Positions 43,086 to 54,161 of a DNA stretch of 64,000 nucleotides are shown in pieces. Position numbers and translations under genes: made by a program. How positions within the stretch are numbered: position 1 is the first letter of the stretch; each line of letters opens with the position of its first letter. This DNA comes from Furcasterigmium furcatum (taxonomy: Eukaryota > Ascomycota > Sordariomycetes > Glomerellales > Plectosphaerellaceae). The stretch lies in assembly GCA_001599815.1 (NCBI GenBank), contig BCIA01000002.1, positions 2,825,626 through 2,889,625 on the forward strand, in the 5' to 3' direction. The notes under the pieces were generated by a model. It did not search any database and was not told where the DNA came from. It worked only from the letters and a program-made list of their open reading frames with translations.

Positions 43086-43791
43086 TTAACCACCCTTCTT
43101 CTTGGAGACACCGACGGTACGGCCGCGGCGACCGGTGGTCTTGGTGTGCTGACCACGGACACGGAGGCCCCAGTAGTGACGGAGACCACGGTGGGCGCGG
43201 ATCTTCTTGAGGCGCTCGAGATCGTCGCGGAGCTTCGAGGCGACGCCGTTGGCGAGAATCTGGGAGTCCTTGCCGTCGACGATGTCGCGCTGACGGTTGA
43301 GGAACCAAGAGGGGATCTTGTACTGGCTGGGGTTCTGGATGATGGTGACGATACGCTCAAGCTCCTCGGAGGTGAGCTCACCGGCGCGCTTGTTCAGGTC
43401 GACTGTAAGTCCGGTAGGTTAGTCTCGATCGTCCTTTTGGGATTTCGCCGTCCTTCTCGGTCGGGGAGAGGATTTAAAACGCACCATCGGCCTTCTTGCA
43501 CACAATGTTGGAGTAGCGACGACCGACACCAGCAATCTTGGTGAGGGCGTACATGACCTTCTCCTGACCCCTAACGTTGGTGTCTGCGAGATATGTTAGA
43601 TCAACTGTCCCATCAAGTAATGTCGTCGATTGTATCGTCGGCGAGAGCGGGTGTCGCGATCGGAGGGAACGTACTCAGGAGTCGGAGAATGAACTGGAAG
43701 TTCGCTGCAGGATTCAAGTCAGCCGGTAGTCCATCAAAGGTCGATTGATTCAAGTCAGGTACGCACTCTTCTCCCCCGAAACGAGCGACAT
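43086..43791 (-). CDS. RPS18: 40S ribosomal protein S18 (uS13)
   Basis: Four exons on the minus strand, 43791-43767, 43704-43675, 43583-43485 and 43402-43086, give 156 residues. The first coding exon encodes MSLVSGEK and the second, of only 30 bases, NFQFILRLL. The rest contains GVGRRYSNIVCKKADVDL, IPSWFLNRQRDIVDGKD and HRGLRHYWGLRVRGQHTK, ending KKKGG. All introns have GTxCGT-type donors and keep phase 1. The protein sits in the head of the small subunit and contacts the tRNA region. Introns crowded at the 5' end are usual for fungal ribosomal protein genes. Confidence 0.97.
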
Positions 43792-44568
43792 GATGGGCAA
43801 TTATCTCGTGGATGATGCCTTAATGTCGGGTGGTTGTCGATGGGTTCGTTCTGTCGTTGTCAAGGCCAGGAGAGAATTTGATGGAGATATGGGTTCACAC
43901 CTGAATTTTCGATTGGCCAGGCGGGACCTGTGCCCTAGAATTTGCTGTCACATGACTTGGAAGTGGGGCATGATTTCGCTGACTCTACCTGTCTTCAGTG
44001 GAACAGCTTAGTCATCAACGGGCCCCTTTTCCCTCAACGACCGAGGCGTGCTCACCGAGCTGATCACCAAACTGATTCCTGGCCGGGGCTTCAATGGTCG
44101 TTCAGGTGCAATTACACCGGTACGGGAAGATAACATCCCAGCATTAGATGATTTAATACATTTATATGTACCGATTCATATTCCCCTCGGAGAATTTCGA
44201 TGGCCCAGCGCCCCTGAGGCATCTTTCAAACTCCCGTGACACGCTCTGCTGATTCACTCAGGAACCCAAGGTGCCCATCGAGGAAAGCGCGGTTCACAGG
44301 TGTTGTGCTTGCCAACTCAGCTCACCTGATTTCCCAGCCCAGATTTGAGCGGGCCAGTCGGCGTTCGTTTGCTTCGGCCTCTTCCCACGCGTTGCCTCCA
44401 TGGAAGCTAACCGTTTCACCAAACGATCATCCAACCCCCGAGCTTTCAACTCCACGAGACCCTCGTGAAGCACCTCTCTCTTTGAGGCCGCCAGCCGGCG
44501 AGTTCCGAATCCTCTGGAATCAAACACCACATTCATCGCCAGCTATCTTTGGCAAAACCCGTCCGATA
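43792..44568. promoter_or_regulatory. divergent upstream region RPS18 / membrane protein gene
   Basis: 777 bases between two start codons, containing the RPS18 promoter. A short A/T-rich stretch lies at 44139-44180. No further gene is seen. Confidence 0.5.
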
Positions 44569-46306
44569 ATGGCCTCACGACGCAGTGGCTCAGTCGCCTC
44601 CCAGATGAAAGGCATCAGCCAGCGCCTTCTTGCATCTCGACAGGCAGAGAATCCAACTGTCCCTGACCCCCCAGCGCCAGAAGGACAGGGACTCTGCTCC
44701 GGCGGATGGGATTGTCTGACCCGCAGTCAGCAGTTCGGCATCATCTTCAGCATCATCGTCTTCGTCCTCATCCTCGCTGGAGCCCTCTTCTACTGGTGCT
44801 AGTCGCGCAAGAAGGGCTGGACCGAGGATGACGACGACTTCGTTCTGGTTCGCCCAGGCAGACCGAAGGACATTCCCCCGCGGACCATCACCTCTCGCTA
44901 CACATCCTACAACCTGCCGACGCTGCCTGGAACCCAGCCTCCCCAAAACTGCCTGCTGCCAGTATATCACCATCCGCCCATGCTTCTGGGAGCGCAACCC
45001 CCTCTTCTCCTCGGCCATTCTTCCGTCGTCGCCCAACAGCCTGCCGTCATGGCCCTACCACCGCCTCAGGTCGTACGGTCTACTCCGGTATATCAAGGTC
45101 AGCCATTCGTAGGCAATGCATCTTCCCCTCATCCCTTTCAGGCGCAGGGGCACTATGCTCAACAGCCTTACCCACCTTACCGCCCGGTGAACAATCACTT
45201 CCCATCCCAACAGCCCGCTCACCATCAGCAGCAGTCCAACTTTAACCATGGCGCAGACTTATCGCCCAGGACTCCGACCCTCACGCAACGCGTCCTACGG
45301 GCGTTCCGCATGCCGAGGGGGAGAGCTTCAACCGTGGCCAGCTCTCGTCCAGGATCCAGGGACGGGAATAGTGATGAAGAACATCAGGCGCCGTCAGTCA
45401 GGCGTGCGAAACAGGATATGGCTGGGGCAGGTGCTCAGCCTGCATCCAGGAACGAAGACCGTCGTAGAGACCGTCAGCGACAGGGTCGATCTGCCGCCCC
45501 GGCACGGACAGAGCCGTCGCGAGAGCTCAAGGATGCGGCGCCTGCCAGTCAGACGAAAGCTAGGATGCCATCCCCCGACTCCGATCAAGCAACTGTCCAC
45601 AGCGATGACTATGTATTGAACCGAACAAACAAAAGTCCATCCCGAAGAGGGGAGCAAGTCACCATCCCCCACCAGACCGGAGCTGGGAGCGACAGGGAGC
45701 AGCACACTCCTGGGGCTGCGAATTCTACGCTGGCACTTAGACAGTCTCCCGAGATGGATCATGGTGGTCCAGGCACCCGTCGGTAGGTGTCCTGTCTCAC
45801 CCCCCCTCAGGAGCTGATCACCAACCCAGTCCCCAGGCCACACAACCGGCGCCAGATGAGCGAAGAATATTCCCTTGGGCGAAGTAAGAACAACAAGAAC
45901 GGCCGCAAGAAAACGGGGCTAGCAGAAACGTTGCTTCCAGCACTCCTCGGGGCCGCCATTTCGCATGTTGAGAGGCCGGCGCAACAAGAGGCTGGAACCA
46001 GCGCGAGAAGTCCCCATCCTGAACGACGCAGGTCCTCGAGGGATCATGAGAGACGGTATGTATGCATGAAACTTTGCATGGCGAAATTGGACACTAACAA
46101 GCAACAGACATTCCCTCCAGGAAGACACCAGTGGGCTGATCGGGCCATTTGACGACGATGATGAAGGACCTCTCCCCCCACAAGCTGTGCACCAGGGAGG
46201 CGGCGAGTACGAGACAGATCGGCTGAGTCGCAAATCTTCCCAGAAAAGTCGTCGGTCTGAGGCGCTAGATCAAGCAACCGGGGAGACCAAGAGCGGGAAA
46301 GTTTGA
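44569..46306 (+). CDS. single-pass membrane protein gene interrupted by in-frame TAG
   Basis: Three exons, 44569-45782, 45837-46055 and 46108-46306, form one continuous frame of 544 codons except for a TAG at codon 78 (44800-44802). Before it: a Ser/Arg-rich start, a Cys-containing segment (GLCSGGWDCL) and a membrane helix at about 56-76. Directly after it comes a stop-transfer-like SRKKGW, then a long Pro/Gln/Ser-rich, charged cytosolic tail ending KSGKV. Both downstream introns have good signals (GTAGGT, GTATGT, branch CACTAAC) and keep phase, so the tail has been kept under coding constraint. No intron removing the TAG could be found. Family unknown. Readthrough, recent loss or a base error are all possible. 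Confidence 0.7.
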
Positions 46307-46557
46307 GGATCGGGAGCTCCATGACAATGTGCACATCTCGATGCCTGGTGTCTATAGTTTTTGAGTCTGAATAGATGCTGAGTTTCTCTGGCCCCGTGGC
46401 GGGCTGTTGCGATGGTAACATCCCCCTATTCTCTCCGTGGCCAGTCAGGAATAAGCGTGATGAACCCCAGCGTTGATCACCGTGTCTTTTGATACCAACT
46501 CTATATACATTCATATACATACGACTTCAAGCCCCCTCTCTCCCGAAGCATCGCTTT

Positions 46558-47892
46558 TCATCTCCCATGGAACCGATTTTGCCCAGGGGAATCCCTCTCA
46601 CTCACAGACTCGTAGTCTAACCGAACCTCATCTGTCCTCATGATGCTCATCTCCACTCCGTCATCCTTCCCCGTGATGATCCCTTCCACCGATTCGGAAT
46701 ACTCCTTCCTAGGCGCACTCCGGACGACACTTTTTGTCTGCGAATTATTGGTGAAATGCGGTCCGCCGTCCGAGGTCAGGTTATTTGTGTGCCCGGCGCT
46801 GCTGAGCTTGGTCTTTGCCGCGCGCCAGGAGCCCATGATGGTCGCGTCGAGGACAGGCAAGGACGCCGTCAGGATCCCCATGCACAGTTCCACGGCGGCC
46901 CAGGTGAGGATGCCGGTGTACTGCCACATGATGTCGTCCGAGACGACGGTGTTCGTGGCGTGCTGAAGCAGCCCGCCGAGGACGGTGAAGGCGCCCGCCG
47001 CCCAGATGAAGAATAGCCGGAGCTTTTTGGCCAGGTCCATCTTGACCTTCCAGAGAATGACGACGGGGCATAACAGGAGCATTATGCCCTGGACGACGTG
47101 GATGACGCTGAGCACGATGGTGCTGAGGATGCTGTTGCCGCACTGGTACGGCTCGGCGACCGCGAACGTCCCTCCGAAGCGCATGTCCCAGGCCACGCGG
47201 GGAGGATTGCACTGGAAGACGGTCCAAAAGATGGCGGCGAGGATGTAGGCGGCGACGAAGGCGATGAAGACATCGGCAGTCCGGCGCCATCCCTTCGACG
47301 TGCGGTCGGCCAGGCGCCTGACGAAGAGGGCGATCGATATCTTGATCAGGCCGACGGCGACGTAGAAGACGTGCTTGGATACCGCCAGGTAGTAGGCGTA
47401 TTCCTGGTAGTTGTCATAGGAGTTCTCGAAGGTGTGGCGGCCGCCTCCGCCGGCCACGACGGCGACGATCTGGAGGATCGGGTAGATCATGGCCACGATC
47501 TGTCAGATAAGTAGTATTAGTATTATGAACAAGGCCCTGCCGGCTCACCCGTCCGCGGGAGTCGAGTCATGACCTACCGTTGCTACCGCGATGGCCCAAT
47601 CGTCCGAGCCAAACTGGGTGTACTGACCCCGGCCGCGGGCGATCAGTCGGGCGGCGGTGGGGACGATCAATGCCAGTATCACCACCACCATGCCGGCGAT
47701 GATCCCGGGCTGCTTCGTCTCGGAGCCAAAGACATAGTCCTCGGGGGCCTTCGCAGCCAACAAGTAGCCCTTCGAGGCGTCTATGTCCCACTGGCCAGAC
47801 CGGCGGTACCAGCCACGGACGATATCCAGATCCCTCTGGTTGTTCGGAGGCATCCCGATGAGGGCCGAACCCTCCAGTCCTTCCGAGGCCAT
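46558..47892 (-). CDS. rhodopsin-like seven-helix membrane protein
   Basis: Two exons on the minus strand, 47892-47578 and 47499-46558, give 418 residues. Residues about 65-345 contain seven hydrophobic helices (first GIIAGMVVVILALIVPTAAR, last around WAAVELCMGILTASLPVL). Motifs fit the fungal rhodopsin-domain family (PTH11/SatC-like): DDWAIAVAT before helix 2, LIKISIALFVRR, FQCNPPRVAWD and a Cys pair in loop 2. The cytosolic tail is Ser/Asp-rich. Members are plasma membrane proteins of unknown ligand, greatly expanded in plant-associated fungi. No CFEM domain is present, so it is not a classical PTH11 receptor. Confidence 0.85.
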
Positions 47893-49324
47893 GGTCGTCG
47901 GGGGTTCGGGGGGCGGCGAGCTTTCGAGACTAGGTGAAGATCGTCGTCGCCTTGCCCGGGGAGGATACTTATTATGGGAACGACAGGCAAAGGGGGAGAA
48001 AAGAACGCCACCAACAAGCCAGCCTCATGGGAGCCATGGTCTGTAAGTACTTAATATTCCCCGAAGGGAGGGTGCTCGCTTCGAGTCCGAGTCTCCCACG
48101 GCGGCCGCGACGAGGAGGGCGCATCAGTCGACGGTGGCCAGACTGGATACAACTGCAGGGAACCCCCCAATCCTACCTCGATATCGAAACGACCAAAGGC
48201 CCCGTGGCTTACAGGTTCTCCTCCCCTCCTGCGCTCGTCACCGTCGTTGAACATGGTTAACCTGCGCAGCGCGGTCTTGGCCAGCGGTGACAGGGCAGGG
48301 GTCGAGGAGCGTCGTCGGGATGCTTCGAGCGCCCGATATGTCTTCTCGAAGTGGCCACATCCGAGTGGCGCGCGCCAGGGGGGGAGGGACCGACGGACCG
48401 GGGAGGACTTTGGCTGTGGTTCATCTCGCGCGCTCCACTATCTGACAGGCATTTGCATGCAGCGGATGAGGAGGAGGGCTTGGAGGGCCTGAACGGGCAA
48501 GCGTCTTTTGAAACTCGCATGGATGGCAACGTACGAGTGAGACCCGTCTCAATCACTGCCACTTTGCGCGACTGAGTGAGTTGCGAGCCTCACCCAGCCT
48601 CACCCCGGTGAAGACGAGGCAGGCGTCTGAAATAGGGTGGTTGATCATGTTGTTGTCAGGAAGAGCGGGTTGGGACGAGATACACGCACGTCCTCTAACC
48701 ACCATCCACGGGGTATCCCGGTTGGGATCATTCAGGGGTAAGCAGGTTGGCATGCACTCAATGCTGACACCTCACCGAAGACCGACCTGCCCACATGCGC
48801 GGATGTACCTTATGAAGCAGGTAATTACGCTGCACTTCCTTGACCTGCACACTGATGGGTTCACTGGCACACAATGCTGGGCCCCTGGCGTTCCTGCATG
48901 CACCAAAGGCCCTTTTGCCCTCTCGGGCATGCCAACCCGAACATCGAGCAGGCTCTGTCTGCTCCGCCCTCTCTCTGACCACGAGGCTCACCCTGGCTCG
49001 TGATCGAATAGGGCACAACGTGCGATGCAGACCGAGATCTGGATGACTGGGACGGGGGCTCTCAATACGCACATCAACTCGTGGGCCAAGCCTGGGCAAC
49101 ACCGAGCACCGAGGTCGCCCTCCATATCTAAGAGAAGGGGTTGTCCGAGTTGTCGCATCGTCGTCAACGACTCCCTTTGCGCCTGCAAGCCGTTGCCCTC
49201 GATCTGTTTGGATCGGTCCATTCCTTTTCAGCTACCTACCTAGGTGCTCACTCACCCAAGTCATTCATTCTCTCCAATAATTGTAAATCCACCCCGGACT
49301 ACATACCTACGGCTTCTGCCCGCG
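47893..49324. other. intergenic region, divergent promoters
   Basis: 1.43 kb between the starts of the rhodopsin-like and hydrolase genes. Open frames on both strands lack motifs and are rich in rare combinations. No gene is supported. Confidence 0.55.
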
Positions 49325-50500
49325 ATGGTCCGCCTCTCGAGCTTCGTCGCCCTCGCCCTCTGGGGCCTCACGGCCAGTGCGCTGTCCTGTGTCAACTGCA
49401 AGGGGGAGAACCGCATCAGCGCAAAGTGCCGCCCCCGCGAGGTCGCCCACCATCGCGAGTTCTTCTACGTCGGCGGCAGGGAGGTGTTCTCGCCCCCCGG
49501 CAACAAGATCGTCGACCAGCTCTACGTCGAGAAGCTCACCCCCGTCTCCGCCGACGGCATCTACGGCAAGGCCAAGCCCATCGTCTTCATCCACGGCGGG
49601 GGCACCTCCGGCGTCTCGTGGCTCAACACCCCCGACAACCGTCCCGGCTGGGCGTCCAACTTCCTGAACAAGGGCCACACCGTGTACATCATCGACTACA
49701 CCGGCGTCGGCCGTTCTTCCGCCAACAACTTCGACGAGGTCGAGATGGTCTCGGCCATGTCCTCCATGATCATCGAGATGGGCTTCACCGCGCCCGGCAT
49801 GTACAACATGTATCCCCAGTCGCAGCTCCACACCCAGTGGCCCGGGACGGGACGCGCCGGCGATCCCACCTTCGACCTCTTCCACAAGGCCTTCATCCCC
49901 ATCAACAACAACTTCGTCACCTTTGAGAAGGCCATGCGCGCCTCCGGCTGCGAGCTCCTCCGCCTCATCGGCGAGCCGTCGTACCTCGTCTCGCACTCAA
50001 TGGGCTCGCGCGGCACCATCGTCATGGCGAACGACTGCCCCCAGTACATCGCCGGCAACATCAACATCGAGGGCTCCACCATCCCCTTCTGGAGATTCAA
50101 CGAGATGGGCCCCGGCGGCTCCCCCACCAACGCCTGGGGCTTCACCAACACCCCCCTGGACTACGACCCTCCCGTCTCGGACCCCAGCGAGCTCGAGACG
50201 GTCGCCGTCGGCAACGAGACCCTCGCCCTCCGCCACTGCGTGCGCCAGAAGGAGCCCGCGCGCCAGCTCCCCAACATCGCCAGCGTCCCCTTCCTCATGG
50301 TGACCGGCGAGGCCAGCGTCCACATCACCTACGACCACTGCATCATCGACTACCTGAAGCAGGTCGGCGGCGACCCCGACTGGATCAAGCTCGGCGAGAT
50401 CGGCATCAGCGGCAACGGCCACTTCCTGCACATGGAGAAGAACAGCGACGAGATTGCCGACGTCGTGAGCGAGTGGATCCAGAAGACGGACAGCGCCTGA
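49325..50500 (+). CDS. secreted alpha/beta-hydrolase
   Basis: A single exon of 391 residues. The ATG at 49325 gives a classic signal peptide (MVRLSSFVALALWGLTASA, cleavage near 19-20); the open frame upstream is only leader. The fold is seen in KPIVFIHGGGTSG (oxyanion turn HGGG), YIIDYTGVGRSS and the nucleophile elbow SHSMGSRG, Ser about 225. The elbow has Ser in place of the first Gly of GxSxG. The C-terminal HFLHMEKNSDEIA segment supplies the catalytic His. Several Cys suggest disulfides. Substrate unknown; it could be an esterase or lipase-like enzyme. Very C-rich third positions suggest good expression. Confidence 0.85.
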   Translation: MVRLSSFVALALWGLTASALSCVNCKGENRISAKCRPREVAHHREFFYVGGREVFSPPGNKIVDQLYVEKLTPVSADGIYGKAKPIVFIHGGGTSGVSWLNTPDNRPGWASNFLNKGHTVYIIDYTGVGRSSANNFDEVEMVSAMSSMIIEMGFTAPGMYNMYPQSQLHTQWPGTGRAGDPTFDLFHKAFIPINNNFVTFEKAMRASGCELLRLIGEPSYLVSHSMGSRGTIVMANDCPQYIAGNINIEGSTIPFWRFNEMGPGGSPTNAWGFTNTPLDYDPPVSDPSELETVAVGNETLALRHCVRQKEPARQLPNIASVPFLMVTGEASVHITYDHCIIDYLKQVGGDPDWIKLGEIGISGNGHFLHMEKNSDEIADVVSEWIQKTDSA

Positions 50501-51476
50501 TGGGTGACGGATGTGCCGCTAAGCGTGATGGGATAAGGTACCCAAGACAAGCAGATACCTAATCATAATCATGACCGTTCCGTTCCGGGTTGGGGTTCGT
50601 GATGCTGCCGGGTTTCTGTTCTCCTGCGAATGTGTTGCCAGGCCCAGTGCGGGCTTCCAGGCGATACTTGTATGTTAGTAAATCCTGTCGTAGCATGTTT
50701 CGGTCTCGAGGTGCTCCCTGCTGGCCATAAAATTGAAACCATGCAAAGGATGGACGGAGCAAATGATGGTCGTGCTTCTTCCTCTTCCATCTCGGAGAAA
50801 GAGGACTGCTGCGACCTTGACTTGGGGAACTCTCGTCCAGGCACAGGCCGACGAATCGATCTCCGAGGCAAAACCCCGGAATTGGAGTCGGGCCGCACGG
50901 GCCATGTGGTCGAGTCCATCCGGCGGCCGGTGGAGCTCTACTGGTCCGTGCCTGCAGTGCTTCGTCATTGGCGTACTCAGCCAGGAAACCTAGCCCAGGC
51001 ACCTAAGTTCCGTCCGCCGTCTCCAAAAGCCGGGACCAGCACCAGCACCGACATCATCCTCTGGAGCTTAACCCAGTTCGACCTTCACCTGCCCACGCCT
51101 TCGCCCACTCACTCCCGACCACCACCGGCTTCCACCCAAACCGCGCAATCCTCCCGTGATACCTGCGCGCATAAAGGATGAAAGGACTGTAGCTTGCGCG
51201 CACTCCAATCGGTTCGATACGTTTCCGCGCGAGCCGGCAAGAAGCACAGCTGCCGCCCCTCCCCCGCCTGAGCCTGAGCCTGACCGACGTCCGCCCGCTG
51301 CCAGTGTCTCGTCTTGTCTTGTCGAGGCCTCCTCCTCCCCCGCCGCCGACGACACCTCGAGCTCGTCCCGGAACCTGTACTGCACACAGCCGCAGGACCC
51401 GCGATCGTTCACCAGCCGCGCATACAAAGAATAGACGTTCACCAGCCGCACACCTGCGGCCCTCGATTCCGGAACC
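50501..51476. other. intergenic region hydrolase-SNX41
   Basis: 976 bases with no supported gene. The last 300 bases are C-rich and probably form the SNX41 leader. Confidence 0.55.
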
Positions 51477-53649
51477 ATGTGGAACGACGAGGACAATAAC
51501 CCGTACGGCACCAGCTTTGACCGGCGGGATAGCATCACTTCCTCCTCGCTCAATCCCGCCTCGCCAACTGCTCGTGAGTCCCGACTTGGTCACCCCTGAT
51601 TCCGCATCTTTGCTCCGGAGCTTGAGAAAAGCGCCATGCAACAACCCCCCTTCCACACCGACGATCTGGAGGATGTCCCTCTCGTCGACCCCCCTTCTCC
51701 CCACAGTTCTGACGATGAATGGGAACATGTAGATCCTCGATTCGATGCCCCGAGCACTCCCTCTACCCCCGGTGAAGATGCAGCCTCTCCGTCCCTCTCC
51801 TACGAGCCTGACACCGCCGCTCTAGAGGGTCGCGACGACGAGATCGCGCAAGCCGAGCCTCGACGCAAGCCCGGCGGCTACGAGAGCCGCATCGAGCAGA
51901 TCCTCTACGAGAACCCCAAGCTGGCTATTGTGATTACTGACGCCGGGAAAAGCCCGGAGAGCGGCGGAAAGTACATCGTCTACACCATCCGCACCGGCGT
52001 ATGCGACACCCAGGCCCCAACCCACCCCGTTGCACAGAGCTGACTCGGCCGCAGAACCTCGAAGTCCGTCGACGCTACTCCGAGTTTCACTCTCTTCGAG
52101 ACGCTCTCGTCCGTCTTCACCCCACCCTCATCATCCCCCCCATCCCCGAAAAGCACTCCATGGCCGACTACGCCGCAAACCCCACCAACGCGAAGCAGGA
52201 CCAGGCCATCATCGACCTGCGCAAACGCATGCTTGCAGTGTTCCTGAACCGCTGCAGACATATGGAAGCCGTCCGCAACGATGGCGTCTGGTGGAGATTC
52301 CTCGACCCGAACGCCAGCTGGGTACGTTGCGACTGAGATGTGTGTGTTTACTGTGTGGTGCTGACATCCTACCTCAGAGCGAAGTACTCAATTCCCATCC
52401 GGTTGCCTCCGTCCCCAAGTCGGTGCTCAAGGCGCCCCCTCTGGACCCCGCAAACCCTACAGCTGCTCATCATTACCTCCCCATTCCTTCGAGCTCTGCG
52501 AAGCTCAAGTCCGCCGGCGGCGGCAACGTCGACTCGGCGGCTATGACTGGCCAAGGTTCCCAGGTGTTTGGCCGCTTCCCTCCCGAGAGCCACCATCTCA
52601 GCGAGCACGAATTAGACCCCTATTTTATCGCCTACGAGGCTTCGATCAAGGAGCTGGAATCCCTGTTGACGGGTCCCATGGAAAAGGTCAACCGTCGCAC
52701 CGTCAACCACCTCTCGTCCCTGGCGTCCGACCTGTGCGACCTCGGCTCTCGTTTCAACGCGTTCGCGCTTTCAGAGACCTCGCCCACCTTGGGTCCTGCC
52801 ATTGAGCGTGTTGGCCAGGCCGCTGATTCCTCGTACATCGCCACTGAAGAGCTGGCAGGCTCTCTCGGCGCAAGCTTTGCCGAGCCGATGCGCGAGAGTG
52901 CCCAGTTCGCCGGCGTTGTCCGCAGCGTCCTGAAGTACAGGGTGCAGAAGCGAGTCCAACAGGAGCAGACGTTAGAGGAGCTCCAGAAGAAGAGGAGCCT
53001 CCTGGAGGATCTGGAGCGCAGCGAATCCGAGGCAAAGCGCATCGAGCAATATCTCAGCGGCAGCCAGCAGATCTCACCCCCTCCCAAGCGGTCGACGAGT
53101 CTTAGGGAGACCGCTTCGCCGCAACAGCAGCGGGACATCGAAGACACCGCATCCATCGATTCCGACTTCCCCCCGACGCACGGTGAGCCTGCGCCTTCGG
53201 CCGGCCAAGGCATCCCTCAGAGAAGCAATTCGACTCCTGGCCATAGAAAGGCCCAGAGCGGCGGCAACTTCATCACCAACCGAATTTTCGCCCCTATTCG
53301 CCATGCTGTCCAGGGCGTCGCCGATGTCGACCCGGAGAGGACTCGTCGCGACATGATCGGCAAGACGCGGGAGAGCATCGAGCACTTGCAGCAGGCGCAG
53401 GTGGCGTCCGAAAAGGACGTCAGGGACGCCAGCCACAGCATCCTCCACGACTTGAAGCGATTCCAGGACGAGAAGGAGGGTGACCTGAACCGCTACATGG
53501 TAAGACATCTCATCCCGATCCTTTTGTCTTGAGTTGGACTGACACGTCCCCAGCTGGCATACGCCAAAGCTCAGGTCGAGTGGGCCAAGAAGTGCAAGGA
53601 GACGTGGGAGGAGGCGAAGGCCGAAGTGGCCAAGATCGATGAGAACTGA
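51477..53649 (+). CDS. SNX41: sorting nexin SNX41 (SNX41/ATG20 family)
   Basis: PX-BAR sorting nexin. The N-terminal exon (51477-51573) reads MWNDEDNNPYGTSFDRRDS, a family hallmark. The later exons, ending 51998, then 52055-52321, 52378-53499 and 53554-53649, give YESRIEQILYENPKLAIVITD, a PX domain (EVRRRYSEFHSLRDAL, IIPPIPEKHSM, the phosphoinositide-binding R and RRY) and a long helical BAR region ending YAKAQVEWAKKCKETWEE. It binds PI3P on endosomes and serves cargo recycling and selective autophagy with SNX4. The join after exon 1 is a problem: phase only fits an acceptor at 51732, which discards coding-looking sequence from 51636 (see findings). Confidence 0.88.
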
Positions 53650-54161
53650 GGAGATCCGAATAGCAGCCTACATTTGGCCCGGTCATCCATCGGACGGCGA
53701 ATACCTTTCTGACATGGGATTGCAAGACCTCAGCGCGCGGCTGCTGAGAAGACACTGACTGACTGCTTGCGTTGAGTCAACCTGGGAGTCGTTCAGAATA
53801 GAGGCCGGTTTGCATGCGCAGTGTCAATCCGCGGCGTTTGGCGGGATGAAGCTCATGGCCCTTCAAAAGCCATCTTCCTTGGTAGCTTCCTAATATCAAA
53901 CTTCTAACTGAACCATGCCTGGGAATTGCCCTTCAATTAATTGCTTGATGAATCCATTAATGACAGACAGATAACTGGTTGTCCCTCGGTAGGTACTGAG
54001 TGGAAACTGCCCCGCGCCGTCGACGTTCTCCACGGCAGGGCCTTATCGATAACGCCCCTTGCGGTCTGCCCATTCGGGTCCTTATTATTTACGACGCCAT
54101 GTTGCGACAAAGACCAACAACAATCCGACCATCCCGCCAGCTTCGAATCGAGTCCGACACA
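53650..54161. other. intergenic region SNX41-CEG1
   Basis: 512 bases with the SNX41 3' end and CEG1 promoter. The CEG1 frame is open upstream of the chosen ATG, with an alternative ATG at 54099. Nothing else is seen. Confidence 0.55.

Noticed and set aside
44794..44860. An intron that would remove the TAG at 44800.
   Set aside because: The possible donor GTGCTA is poor, and every nearby acceptor makes another stop or shifts the frame.
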